Below the pieces are notes generated by a model. It searched no databases and had not been told where the DNA came from. It saw nothing but the letters and a program-made list of their open reading frames with translations. Shown here piece after piece: positions 1-16,632 of a stretch of 64,000 nucleotides of DNA. Positions within the stretch are counted from its first letter, which is position 1; every line of letters begins with the position of its first letter. The stretch covers positions 70,578,139 to 70,642,138 of the forward strand of contig CM060196.1 in NCBI GenBank assembly GCA_030549335.1, given 5' to 3'. The DNA is from Pontederia crassipes (Eukaryota; Streptophyta; Magnoliopsida; Commelinales; Pontederiaceae). Made by a program: the position numbers and the translations under genes.

Positions 1-222
1 CAATGAACAAAGAAGAACGAGAAGATTATAGTGGAATGTTTTATGAACTCCCTAGCACACATTGTTCCCCTTCTTCTACTCCATCATCTAACAGAACATT
101 ACAAAATCAGTCATGTTCCACTTGAAAATCCCATTCTTTGTCCTGCATGTCACTTGGGTGAAACCTGAGCAACATTTAACCCAGGCATTGTATGCAGATA
201 AGTCAACCGTTGACAGCATACC
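1..222. other. No gene seen; probably intron of the malic enzyme gene
   Basis: AT-rich sequence with no recognisable exon of the missing malic enzyme C-terminus on the minus strand. It ends at the target duplication (TGACAGCAT, 211-219) of the LINE that starts at 223. Its place in intron 9 is inferred from the flanking gene. Confidence 0.5.
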
Positions 223-1781
223 TTTTTTTATGAGAAGGAAAGAGATGAGCACCAGAACTTGTGGTTGTCATCCAAGTATATATATCACAATGATCATCAT
301 GTACAAGTGTAAACTCTCAAGAAGAGAGCCAAAAAGGATAGGGGATGTACACCAGCTAACCAAAACCCCACTCCTGAAAAAGAAAAGAAGCGTGAAGTAC
401 AATGTTTCAACCTGACATCACTCTCCACAAAAAATAGTCCGGTTGCTCCCCAAAAAAGTTGGATGGCTCAGGTTCTAGCCAAGAAGGTCGCTAAAAATGC
501 TCTCCAACTCTGCCTCTGTCTGACAAGAGCGTGGAATGGCTGCTAAAGGAAGTGCGCCCACTATGCCCATCCGCGACCAACACTCTTGGGAAACTACGCA
601 CTTGAAGAAAAGATGAGTGATATCCTCCTCTGCCTCACTACACATGGGCATGTCCATGTGAGGGTGCTCATCTCGCCATGTATGCTCTGGTGAGGATTAT
701 GTCAGCCAAACAAAGATCTTGACTTTCAGCGACACCTAGGAGCGCATATGAATTTGCAATCGACCTTGAAAGTGTCCGAGGCTGAAGGAGATGCAAAGAT
801 AGAGACTGTGATATTCATACCCATTTGTCTGACATGGAGGAGTCCAGAATGAATGGAGCAATTCTCCAATACAGTGCCAAGAGATTTGAGACGCATTGAT
901 CTAAGAGCGGAGAGCTGAAGAGGGGCGTCCATGAGACCTGGGTGGCCTCCAACCACGTCTATGCTACTGACGCGTCGGGGTGTGCCACCAAGGCTTATAG
1001 CTTAGGGATGCACGTCAATAAAGGGCCCCAGGTAGCCACTCTTGCTTCCAAAAGGAGAGCCTCCCAATAGATTTGAGACGCATTGATCTAAGAGCGGAGA
1101 GCTGAAGAGGGACGTCCATGAGACCTGGGTGGCCTCCAACCACGTCTATGCTACTGACGCGTCGGGGTGTGCCATCAAGGCTTATAGCTTAGGGATGCAC
1201 GTCAATAAAGGGCCCCAGGTAGCCACTCTTGCTTCCAAAAGGAGAGCCTCCCAAGAGCTGAGAGAGTGGATCATGGGAGGGCACACCCGTGTCACACCCC
1301 TCCAGAAAGATGAAGCCCTGTGTGGTAAAATGATCCTAGACTACCAAGATAGATCACGCTCATAGCAAATGATAAAACTGCATGCCATAGAATGTCCTCA
1401 AGCCTCATGAATCGCCTCACCACCAGACTAGGAGAGTTCAGTTGGTAAAACGAAGGTCGCAAACACCCAAGTCTCCTTGTGAGGTGGGCCAACAAACATT
1501 GTGTCAGTCTACCAAGTGAATGTCTCGTCGGACAGCAATCAATCCATCTCAAGACCTGGGCAAGCATCCGAAGCACCGACATATAATAGATCGAAAGCGG
1601 CGAGAAAACATATCGAAGTAAAATGAGCTGGCCACCCCGTGATAACAATCTCGAACTCCACCCATGAAGTTTGTGCTCCAATCGCTCGGTAATCGAGGTC
1701 CATCCTCGAGAGCCAATGTGGTGGTTGAAGAGGGGAAAATCCAAATAGGTGATCGCCAGGGAACCGATCTGCAGCGAAGGA
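223..1781 (-). mobile_element. 5'-truncated L1-type LINE inside the malic enzyme gene
   Basis: Minus-strand non-LTR retrotransposon. About 1744-1590 encodes the end of a reverse transcriptase domain (motif GWSSRLLSRGGQLILL, then YYMSVLRM, the usual plant L1 pattern). 657-475 encodes the zf-RVT zinc-binding region (CSEAEEDITHLFFKC). A 3' untranslated part follows and ends in a short A-tract (T-run at 223-229 on the plus strand). The sequence TGACAGCAT occurs at 211-219 and again at 1782-1790, as expected of a target duplication, so the copy is cut short at its 5' end near 1781. The coding frames are broken. The same 3' end recurs at 3998-4273. It contains a 187-bp tandem duplication. Confidence 0.82.
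882..1255. repeat. 187-bp perfect-register tandem duplication inside the LINE
   Basis: 882-1068 is repeated at 1069-1255, differing at only about two positions by eye. The duplication lies wholly within the LINE and must be recent relative to the LINE's general decay. Confidence 0.92.
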
Positions 1782-2366
1782 TGACAGCATGCTTCCTTTT
1801 TGCCTCTTTAGAAGTTGATAAAAAAATAACCCGAATATGTATGAAAGCCAAGTAAACTATTAGTTTGACACTTTTGAACTGTTCCAACCTACAAGACCTT
1901 GTTTTTTCATTTGACCCATTGCTGCTCACTAACTTGTGATCAAGCTGATAAAACCAGCAAACACTATTTTGGATCAAGTCACATTTCTTCATCCAAATGG
2001 CTGGTTATTTTATACGATAAATTAACCTGTGTCGAATTGACCTTAACATATTGTATGCCATACAAGGATCCTAAGATATTTTATTCACCTGGAGATTAGA
2101 TCTCATTTTCTGTCCCTCCCCAAATACTTGTCCAGATAAACATTTTTCTTTTATTTTCCAATGATGGTTATTTTGTTTTCAATTGTTGTGTGTCGGGGAT
2201 GATGGTTAAAGCAACACATGTTTTTTCTTCTTAGACAAAACAAGTTTTCCAAGCTATTTCTATGGGGATATTCACACAAGAATTATGCTCCAAAACTGAG
2301 GAGAGAAATAAATATTTGTTTTTGAACTGGAGCAAATAATATACATTAGAGACACATTAAACCTAC

Positions 2367-7311
<4,945 letters not shown>

Positions 7312-8385
7312 CTCCTCCTCCGAAGACTATGGAGAGAATGGAGCGTGGAAAGACTGAGTGGACTGGAGCACCTCGATCGCTTTCTGCTGGTGGTGGAGAA
7401 ACAAAAAAAAAGAAAAACGTTGGTCCGAATCTTGACGGACGCGAGTGTACGACCGACGGCCGTTACTTTTACGGTTTTATTCTCCGTTAATTCCCTGCCG
7501 CGTATTGACGCTTCCGTGGGCCGTGTCGGGTGGTGAAGAAACGGGCCGGACGCACGGACCGCCCGGATTACTCAATATTATCCAATTTTTTATTTCTCAT
7601 TTTTCACCCTCTATATTATACCATAATTTTTCCATTACCTCTTAAATTTTAATATTATCCACTCACTTCCTCCCAACTTTTCAAATACTATAGTCGCTTA
7701 AAATATATTTGCATTTAACCATATTATATTTTTGTCATTATTAGACTTCATATATTTAATTTCAAAATTATTTTTTTATTTTTTAAGTAAAATATATAAA
7801 ATTTAGCATGGTGAAAAATATAAATGCATGATTACTTTTTAAACGAGTGTTTGGATAGTTGAAGGGAGGTAAGTTGTTCATTTTAAAATTTATGAATTAA
7901 AGAGAAATATGATACAATATGGAAGTGGAAATGAAAATTAACAAAACACAAATAAACGGTGACATAATTCCGTGACGAATTACAGTTAATTATTAATCAA
8001 CTTAATAGATAATATATAATGTCAAAAGTAGTTTCTAAGGTATCTTTTAAAATTCTAACTCGATTAACTACCTCTTTTGCATGCAGTTTTTGTACAAAGA
8101 CTTTATGATTCTTTTATTTGAACATATATTAAAATAATTCAAGTTGCTTTTTTATACTTAAACATTTTCACAAATATTATTTTCCTTTCTTCTTTCCCTT
8201 TGTCTATAACCTTTCTCGACTTTGTCCATAGTTATTTGGTCAATAAAAAATAGTCAAACTAAATTCTTTTAGTTATGAAACACAAAAAAAATGTATATTT
8301 CTCGAACGTACGGAGTTGGAGTTATGAAGATGTTGGTACAATAACCAATCTTCTATTAAATGGTACAATGTTTTATCTTAGTTAA
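7312..8385. other. Malic enzyme promoter/5' UTR region, then AT-rich spacer
   Basis: 7312-7560 is moderately GC-rich and should hold the 5' leader and core promoter of the minus-strand malic enzyme; I cannot fix a TATA box. From about 7570 on the DNA is AT-rich with no gene or clear repeat. Confidence 0.4.
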
Positions 8386-10181
8386 TGTTGGATTGTACAC
8401 TCATCGACTTGAGTTATAGCTACATAGAACGACCAGTTTTAATTTCTTTAATTTGTAGTAGTGTTTCCGGTGTTGTAATACCGATTTAGTCCATCTTCTA
8501 TCAGCTAGTATTAGTATAAGTAGATTATTAGAGTTAATTGTAATAGTGCGCCTAATGTAATTCACTTTTCCACTTCAATAGTATTGTCTTTTTCCTTTTG
8601 TCCTCTTGTTCTCTCCTCTACATTTCTCCGTCTTTTCTCTTCCTCCTCCGATCAACTTCAGACGATAATTCGAACTCACGAATCTTGACATGGAATCAGA
8701 GCTAGAGTTTCAGCGATCCGCGTGAGCTTCATTGTCATAGTCTGACGCCCACAAGTCCCGGATGACATAGATCTGGATGATCTTTTCATCATCACTCTTG
8801 ATCTAGTTGTTGACGTTGCAAGAGGGCAAGTAGATGGCTATCGAAGTCGTGTGCTCATAATCGACATCACCAGCATCAAGATCAACAATCGGACACTTCT
8901 TCTTTTTTGTTCCTCTTCATTCCTGGCTTTCTCCTTCCCTGTTTCTTTGTTGCCTCCACGTTTTTCTTTTGGTCATCTTATCTTCTTCATTCTTAGTTTT
9001 TAGCGATCGATCCTTTGTTTTTTCCTTTCTTTTTCTCTGTTTCTCTAGTTTTTGGAGATCGGGAGTTCATTATTGTCACATATCATTTTTGTTTCTTCGT
9101 TTCCATGGTGCTACGATTGTTGTCAATCAGATTGTTCTTTGATTCGGCAATCTTTGTTTGCAATCGATGTCTTCGAGCAATTCTTGGTGCATGGATTCTT
9201 CCTTACTTCTTTAGGTTGAGGATGGGAGAAGTTTTGCCTCCGATCATCCTCCCATGTCCATTTTCACATTCTTTGTTTCTTCTACAATGGCTTAAGGTCG
9301 GGAGACGTCTTGCCTTCGATCGTCCACTAATGTGTTGCTTCCTTCTCCAAGTTGTCGAGGTTGGGAGATCTTCCATAGCTACGATCGTCCATCAATGTCC
9401 TCGGGAGTTCTGTTCTCCTATCGTTCTTATGTTTCCTTCTTTGTTTCCCATCTAAATCATCTTTGTTTCTTTTGTTCTATGTTCTTCTTTCCAATCATCA
9501 TATATGATTGCTCTACTACTTAGTGAAGGGGCATGTTAGAGTTCTTGTAGTATAGTGATGAAGTTTGTCTCGATGTCCAGCCAAGTAGCCATCCTCCAGT
9601 GGCGCTTAGAGTTTTTGTAGTATAGTGATGATGTTCAGCGACAAGCACCATGTTATGCTTTAGCCATTGAAGTGTGCTCGACAGCGTCAAAATATTCAAC
9701 GATCTACATACGCATTCAAAGTGTTCGAAGAATTGTTTCTGACGCACGATCTCTTACAAGTGTAGGATAGGTGTTCGACAAAAGGTTCTCTCTCCTTCAC
9801 AATTTCGATAATGAGTGAGATCTTCAAGTTGCCGCCGTCCACTTTCTTTTCTGGCGTCCACTTGTGGGGATGTGTTGGATTGTACACTTGTCGACTTGAG
9901 TTACAACTGCAGAGAACAACTAGTTTTAGTTTTCTTTTGTAGTAGTGTTTCCGGTGTTGTAATACTGATTTAGTCCATCTTGTATCAGCTAGTGTTAGTA
10001 TAAGTAGATGATTAGAGTTAGTTGCAATGGTAAACCTGATGCAATTCACTTTTCCACTTCAATAGTATTGTCTTCTTCTTTTTGTCCTCTTGTTCTCTCC
10101 TCGGTCCTTTGCATTTCGTCCTCTTTTCTTATCTTCCTCCGATCAACTCCAGGCGATGATTCGAGCTCACGAATCTTGACA
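8386..10181 (+). mobile_element. Non-autonomous LTR retrotransposon (LARD/TRIM-like), 1.8 kb
   Basis: Two direct terminal repeats, 8386-8690 (305 bp) and 9873-10181 (309 bp), both running TGTTGGATTG...AATCTTGACA. A primer-binding site resembling initiator tRNA-Met (TGGAATCAGAGC) follows the left repeat at 8691. A purine-rich stretch precedes the right repeat. The 1.18-kb interior has no gag or pol that I can recognise, so it would depend on another element's proteins. The interior holds three diverged units around GGGAG...GATCGTCC (about 9216, 9294 and 9357) and a short direct repeat at 9534/9606. Flanks GTTAA and TATAA are at best a degraded target duplication. By eye the terminal repeats differ at roughly a tenth of positions, so it is old. 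Superfamily undecided. Confidence 0.85.
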
Positions 10182-10885
10182 TATAAGAATTCAAATATGC
10201 TAGGCAACTAGCTCGTCTCTTAAATTGTATAATCATTTTTACAATGATATTTTTCATTTCCATCCAACAAAATAATGCTTCATTTTCTTGACATTCTCTT
10301 GATTTATATTGAGCATAGTTCTCTCCTTTTATTTATTCTTTTATAGACCAATAATATAGCCCTATTTAGCCAAATTGATAAGCCAATTTAGATTTATTCT
10401 AACAAGACTATATTAAAAATTAAGTTGATTTCATCGAAATCATAAAATTTGGTTCCATATAACTTGGTTTAGGGGTACATTGAATAGGCAGAACGACGTG
10501 GAACTCGACCAAGTTTCACGTCGTCTAGCCCGCGTTTTCTCAAAGAACCACTGCGCCATGTCACCGGGTTTGCCATTGATTTGGGTCATGTTCTCTAGGT
10601 GCTGACATGACGACTTAGAACCCAAGGAGTTCCATAAAACTTTGCTTATGATGTTATCAAAAAAGTCTTTGAAATTCAAGCATTATATTGCATAAATTTT
10701 GATTAAAAATATTATTTTGACAAAAATGAAAACTTAATTAATTAATTAAAGATAAGAACTTAGATTTCCATATTACAAATTGATAAAAATTATTGCATAA
10801 CATGATTTCAAGCATGTTTTGCACAATTTCACTTTGTGTAGCGATGAGTATACCCTCTCCTTTAAAGAAGCATAATTAGTAGTCA
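10182..10885. other. No gene seen
   Basis: AT-rich spacer between two LTR elements. A slightly GC-richer patch at 10480-10640 has a short open frame on the minus strand that resembles no family I know. Confidence 0.4.
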
Positions 10886-10890
10886 CTAAT

Positions 10891-11309
10891 TGATGGGAAA
10901 ATTCGAGAACAAGGAGAGAAGATCGCAGAGAGATTGCAAGAAAAATTAGAGGAGACACACGAAATTACCCAGGTTCACCCTTGAGATTAGGGCTACGTCC
11001 TGCAAAGAAAATCCACTATATCGTTTAGGTTTTCAGCCGCCGCACCAAATTACATCAGAAATTAGGCTATTAATAGCCTCTCCAAACCGGGTTTAAAACT
11101 CAAACAAATAGAGAAAAAACCTAATCCGAACCACACGGGCCGGCTAAACAAAAGTCCAAAACCCGTCGGGGGGCGGGGCCCCCCGAACCCCCCTTTTGTT
11201 CGTACGCCAGCAATACTGTTAATTGGGTAATACTCAGATTCCCCTAAGCTCACGTGGGCGAACCCGGTGTGAGAAACAAGGGGCCCTGAAGTATTCACCA
11301 ACTCTAACA
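10891..11309 (-). repeat. 3' LTR of the Copia element
   Basis: 419-bp terminal repeat, TG...CA ends, matching 15415-15894. Confidence 0.95.
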
Positions 11310-14300
11310 TTCTCCCACTTGGTGGATACTTCACACCAATGAGAGCCTTGCCAGCAACATTCTTCTTCAATCCGACAGCAGTAGAGCACCACTCAAACTT
11401 CACACATGTAACTGCTTTAGTCAAAAAATCAGAACTATTCTCTGTTGTATCAATCTTTTCAAGCTGAACCTCTTTCTTTTCCACCTTTTCCCGAATAAAA
11501 GTGGTATTGGATGTCAATATGCTTTGTGCGTGAGTGAAATGCGGGATTCTTAGCTAACTGAATAGCACATTGATTATCACATCTCACCTCTATAGCACCT
11601 TGCTCAAATCCGAGCTCCAAACACAATCGCCGTAGCCATATGGTCTCTTTTGCAGCATGAGTAAGAGCCATATATTCTGCTTCTGTAGAAGAAAGTGCTA
11701 CCATGCATTGTCTCTTGTTCATCCAACTTAGTGCAGCCCCAAATAATGTAAAAACATATCCGCTAGTGGACTGTCTACTATCAATGTCTCTACCCCAATC
11801 AGCATCTACATGGCCCACAATATCAAGCATCTTTTCTTTTCCCGCACTTTCAAAGCACAAAGCAAAATCTGAAGTTTCACGAAGGTACCTGAAAACTCTC
11901 TTGATAGCATTCCAATGTTCCCTGCCTGGATTAGACATATACCGACTCAAGACTCCAACTGCTTGGGCTATATCTGGACGCGTGCAAACCATGGCGTACA
12001 TCAAGCTGCCCACTGCACTTGCATATGGCACACGGTCCATCTCTTCGGCTTCTTCATCCGTCTTCGGGCATTGCTCTGCAGAAAGTTTGGTTCCTAGAGA
12101 CATAGGAGTACCCACTGGCTTGCAGTCCGACATGTTAAATTTCTTCAACACTTCTTTTATGTACTTCTCCTATCCTAGCCACAACTTTCTCTTCTGACGA
12201 TCCCTTCTAATATGCATACCCAAAATAAAATTCGCTGGTCCCAAGTCTTTCATCTCAAACTTCTTGGCCAACAAACCCTTCACTGAATTCACCATCTTCA
12301 TACTGTTTCCAATCAGCAACATGTCATCCACATACAGTGTAACAATGACAAACTGATCTTCAACTCTCTTCACATAAACACAATGATCTGAATCTGAACG
12401 TACAAACTTGAGTTCGAGCATGCACGTATCAAACTTCTGGTACCACATCCTTGGCGACTGCTTCAATCCATACAAAGAGTTCTTCAATTTGCACACCAAC
12501 TTCTCTTTACTTTGAACCTCAAAGTCTTCTGGTTGTCTCATATATATCTCTTCCTCCAAGTCCCCATGAAGGAATGCCGTCTTCACATCCATCTGCTCTA
12601 CCTCAAGATTATATGTTGTTGTCAGAGATAGAACAAATCTGATTGAAGTCATTTTCGTCACGGGAGAAAAAATCTCATCATAGTCGACTCCCTCAACCTG
12701 AGAGTACCCTTTAGCTACCAGTCTCGCCTTGTACTTCTCTACAAACCCATCCGGTTTCAGCTTTCGCTTGAACACCCATTTGCAACCAATTGTCTTTCTA
12801 TCCTTAGGCAATTTACACAAACTCCATGTTTCATTCTTATCCAGTGACTGCATCTCATCTGTCATAGCAAGCTCCCACTGATTTGCATCATCCATAGACC
12901 TTGCATCTTTTACAGAACTAGGTTCTTCTCCGATGATGCTCAAAGCATGAAACGAACTCAGAGCACTAAGAGAGTATCTCAAAGGTGCTCTTCTTTCTCG
13001 TGTCGATCTCCTGAGAACTGGTATGGTAGTACAAATATCTGGGTCTTCATCTGAATCTGCATCTTCAACTTCATTAACCGAGTCCTCTTGATCCGGTTCT
13101 ATAACAGACTCAACTGAAGTATCTTGTGCATCCATCTCTGAAGTTTCAGAATCAGAATCTTCTTCAAGCACTACTACTTTCTTAGGTTCATCACCTTTTT
13201 GAACTTCAACTTGGGAACGTGATTCACGGAAAATAACATCCCTGCTGTAAACAATAGTCCTTGACTTTGGATTCCACAGTTTGTAGCCCTTGATCCCTTT
13301 CTTGTATCCGACAAATATGTTCTTTTCAGATTTACTATCAAGCTTACCCCGCTTTTCCTTGGGTATATGAACATATGCGTCACATCCGAACACCCGAACA
13401 TGAGACAAATTTGGCTTCTTCCCAAACATTGCCTCATAAGGTGTCTGATCCTTCACTGATGAGGTCGGTGAGCGGTTCTTCAGGTAGTTTGCTGTGGCTA
13501 CAGCTTCTGCCCAGAATTCTTGTCCCAATTCAGCCCAACTCAGCATACATCTGGCCTTCTCTATGAGTGACCGATTTAACCTTTCAGCTACTTCATTCTG
13601 CTCAGGTGTATATGGAGTTATCTTCTGCCTAGCAATACCATTGTCCACGCAGAAATGCTCAAACTTATCTGAACAAAATTCACCTCCATTATCTGTACGA
13701 AGGACCTTGATCTTGCAGCTCAATTGATTTTCCACCAAAACTTTAAATTCTCGAAACTTATCGAATACATTTGATTTATTCTTGATAAAATAAATCCAAC
13801 TGTATCTCAAAAAATCATCTATAAAAGAAATATAGTACCTGGACCCTCCAATAGATGGAGTCGGAGTTGGTCCAAAGACATCACTATGAATCAGTTCGAG
13901 AATCTTCGTTGCTTTTGAACCTGTGTGTTGAAAACTGACTCGGTTCTATTTTTCATGGAGGCAATGTTCACAGAACCCGAAGCCCACAGAACAATCCGAA
14001 ACTCCTTCTACCATCTGACTTGATGCTATAGTGGAGAGTCCTTTTTCACTGATATGGCCTAATCTCCGATGTCACAACATAGATTTGCTGTCTTCATCTT
14101 CTTTGGCCTCTTCAGAAATAAATTCGTAGTCCACAGATATTGTCTCTCCGAGCAACTTGTACAACGTGCCATAGCGAACCCCTCGTGCAATTACAATCGA
14201 CCCTCTGATCATCTTGCACGAATCCTTATCGCAACTGAATATAACACCCGAGTCAGTCATTGTACCAACAGATAATAAACTCCTGCTCATAAGTGGTATA

Positions 14301-15414
14301 TGCATCACATCTGGTAGAGTCTTCATCGTGCCATCATTCATCCTCAACTTCACCCTGCCACGTCCAACAATCTGAACCACAGTGTCATCTCCGAGCATGA
14401 CATCCCCACCATTATACTCATCATATTCACAGAACCAGTGTTTATGAGGCGTCATGTGGTACGAAGCACCAGTGTCGATAAGTCAGACATCTATATCTGA
14501 CTGTGCCGTACATGCAGAAGCCACATACATATCTCCTGTCTCAGCCTCCTTTTTGTCCGAGGTTGACTCAGCTTCTTTCTTATGAACCGGCTTGTTTTTG
14601 CAATCTCGCTTCAGATGGCCCCACTCTTGACATCTCCAGCATTGCACCTTCTTATCCTTACTCTTCGAACGTCCACGAGATTTGGATCTCCCTCTCTGAT
14701 TTTGATTCCTTTCTGGTTGTCTTCCTCTAGCCGCCAGCGCCTCTTTACTAGAACTTACTGATCCCTTTCTCCGTATTTCCTCTGATAACAAGACAGCACA
14801 TACACTTTCATACGAAAGTTCTTTATCCCCGTCACCAATCACAACAATCAGATTGTCCCATGAATCCTGCAGCGAACAGAGCAATGTTATTGCCTTATCA
14901 TCATATTGAAACTTAACACCGATTGATACAAGTTGACTGATCACCGTGTTAAAGTTATAAAGATGGGTAGAAAACGAGTCACCCTCCTGCATCCGAAGAT
15001 TGTACAATTTCTTCCTCAGAAATAACTTGTTAACCAACGACTTACTTTGATATAGGGATTCCAACTTCCTCCACAGATCTCTGGCAGTAGGTTCGTCCAT
15101 CACATTCGTAAGAATTGAATCCGCGAGACACAGCCGAATCAAATCCTTCGCCTTTCTATCAATCCGATCTCACTCTTCGATCGCCTTTGGATCTGCCTGA
15201 CTGGAGGAGGCCTCGTCCGCGACCTTCGCCGCCTCCATGCCTGGTCTCTCCTTCTCGATTACCGTCCAAAGATCTCGATCACAAAGGAGATCCTCCATCT
15301 TCATCTTCCAGAGATCAAACCGTGTTCCATCAAATTTTTCTATCTCGATTCGCGATCCTCCTGACATCTCGAATAAACCCTAATTCTTCGAACAACCTGT
15401 GCTCTGATACCAAT

Positions 15415-15894
15415 TGATGGGAAAATTCGAGAACAAGGAGAGAAGATCGCAGAGAGATTGCAAGAAAAATTAGAGGAGACACACGAAATTACCCAGGTTC
15501 ACCCTTGATATTAGGGCTACGTCCTGCAAAGAAAATTCACTATATCGTTTAGGTTTTCAGCCGCCGCACCAAATTACATCAGAAATTAGGCTATTAATAA
15601 CCTCTCCAAACCGAGTTTAAAACCCAAACAAACAGAGAAAAAACCTAATCCGAACCACACGGGCCGACTAAACAAAAGCCCAAAATTCGTCTAGGTTTCG
15701 GGGGCACTGCCCCCGAACCCCCGTCCGCTCACCGGCGAGCGGGACCGCCGTCGGAGGGCGGGGCCCCCTGAACCCCCCTTTCGTTCGTACGTCAGCAATA
15801 CTGTTAATTGGGTAATACTCAGATTCCCCTAAGCTCACGTGGGCGAACCCGGTGTGAGAAACAAGGGGCCCTGAAGTATTCACCAACTCTAACA
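15415..15894 (-). repeat. 5' LTR of the Copia element
   Basis: 480-bp terminal repeat adjoining the tRNA-Met primer-binding site. It is longer than its partner because of one internal GC-rich length difference near 15690-15760. Confidence 0.95.
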
Positions 15895-15899
15895 CTAAT

Positions 15900-16381
15900 T
15901 ACGTACATGGAACCTCATTATATTTAAATTATTCATAAATGTCGTTGTACATAAAAGCTATCATCACATAGGTGAGACATCTATTTAAAACATTCAAATG
16001 TAAGGTATATTATATTGATTTTTATTCATAGTATAATATTGATCTATTCCATTAATACTCATTCAAAATATAGCATTGATTTCTCATATTGATTATTACT
16101 AATATTTATTATGGATTATGATTATGCTTACTATTGATCCTATTATTGATCTCTTTTTCATTAATAATTGAAAATATTGTACATTGTTCTCTTCATTGAT
16201 CTTATGTCTTCTATTATTAATTATTTATCTGTTGATTTATTATTCACCTATTAAGCATTGTAACTCATTATTTTATTATTTTCTTTACATTGATCTTAGA
16301 GGTAATCGAGACACTAAAGAATGAGCCAAAACGATTGTTATCAATCTTGATAGTAACGTGCACATAAAGTGATCTCACGGT
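15900..16381. other. AT-rich spacer, no gene seen
   Basis: Very AT-rich with many ATTGAT-like words near 16000-16300; nothing coding. It ends in the first target-duplication copy (CTCACGGT, 16374-16381) of the next element. Confidence 0.4.
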
Positions 16382-16632
16382 CAAAGACGAACCCACGTAT
16401 GGGTGAGGGGGCCCCTCAAATTTTTAATTTTTTAATGAATATATATATATATTAAAATATAAAATTTATGATAAAAAAAATTATGTTTGATCTCCTCAAA
16501 TAAAATCTGAATAATATTTCGGCATAAAGGGACACTTGATTTAGTGAAAACTTTGTCTACATTTGAGGTGAGAGGTCTTTAAATTGAACCTGACCCTCTC
16601 ATTTTTTTTGTCTAGATCCGCCTCCGCCCCTG
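16382..16632. mobile_element. Short non-autonomous hAT element (MITE-like), 251 bp
   Basis: The right end read inwards is CAGGGGCGGAGGCGGATC, a well-known plant hAT end type. The left end CAAAGACGAACCCACG is a decayed match. Flanking octamers CTCACGGT and CTTAAGGT agree at six of eight positions, fitting an old 8-bp duplication. No coding sequence. Confidence 0.65.

Larger units (their letters stand above)
10891..15894 (-). mobile_element. Copia LTR retrotransposon, Tnt1/Tork-like, nearly full structure
   Basis: Minus-strand element with terminal repeats 10891-11309 and 15415-15894 (read on the minus strand as TGTTAGAGTTGG...CCCATCA), flanked by a perfect 5-bp target duplication CTAAT (10886-10890 and 15895-15899). 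The primer-binding site TGGTATCAGAGC (initiator tRNA-Met) is at about 15401-15412. A purine tract lies beside the inner edge of the 11309 repeat. Parts in order on the minus strand: Gag from 15367 with the CWRCQEWGHLKRDC zinc knuckle near 14640; protease region about 14450-14070; integrase core about 13810-13350; reverse transcriptase with YVDDM about 12800-12330; RNase H about 11960-11500. The frame is interrupted about four times, so it is broken though structurally whole. By eye the two terminal repeats differ at about a dozen of roughly 420 aligned bases, mostly C/T changes, suggesting about a million years at commonly used plant rates. The order (integrase before reverse transcriptase) is that of Copia. 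Confidence 0.95.

Noticed and set aside
1-2366. Remaining malic enzyme exons left of exon 9
   Set aside because: No text resembling the expected NAD-binding C-terminal half was found; the interval is LINE and AT-rich DNA, so the exons are presumed to lie outside the window.
9015-9455. Open frame of 146 codons inside the non-autonomous LTR element
   Set aside because: T-rich composition gives strings of Phe, Leu and Ser with no domain; it spans the internal repeat units.
11703-13727. Open frames on the plus strand through the Copia element
   Set aside because: They are antisense shadows of the minus-strand polyprotein.
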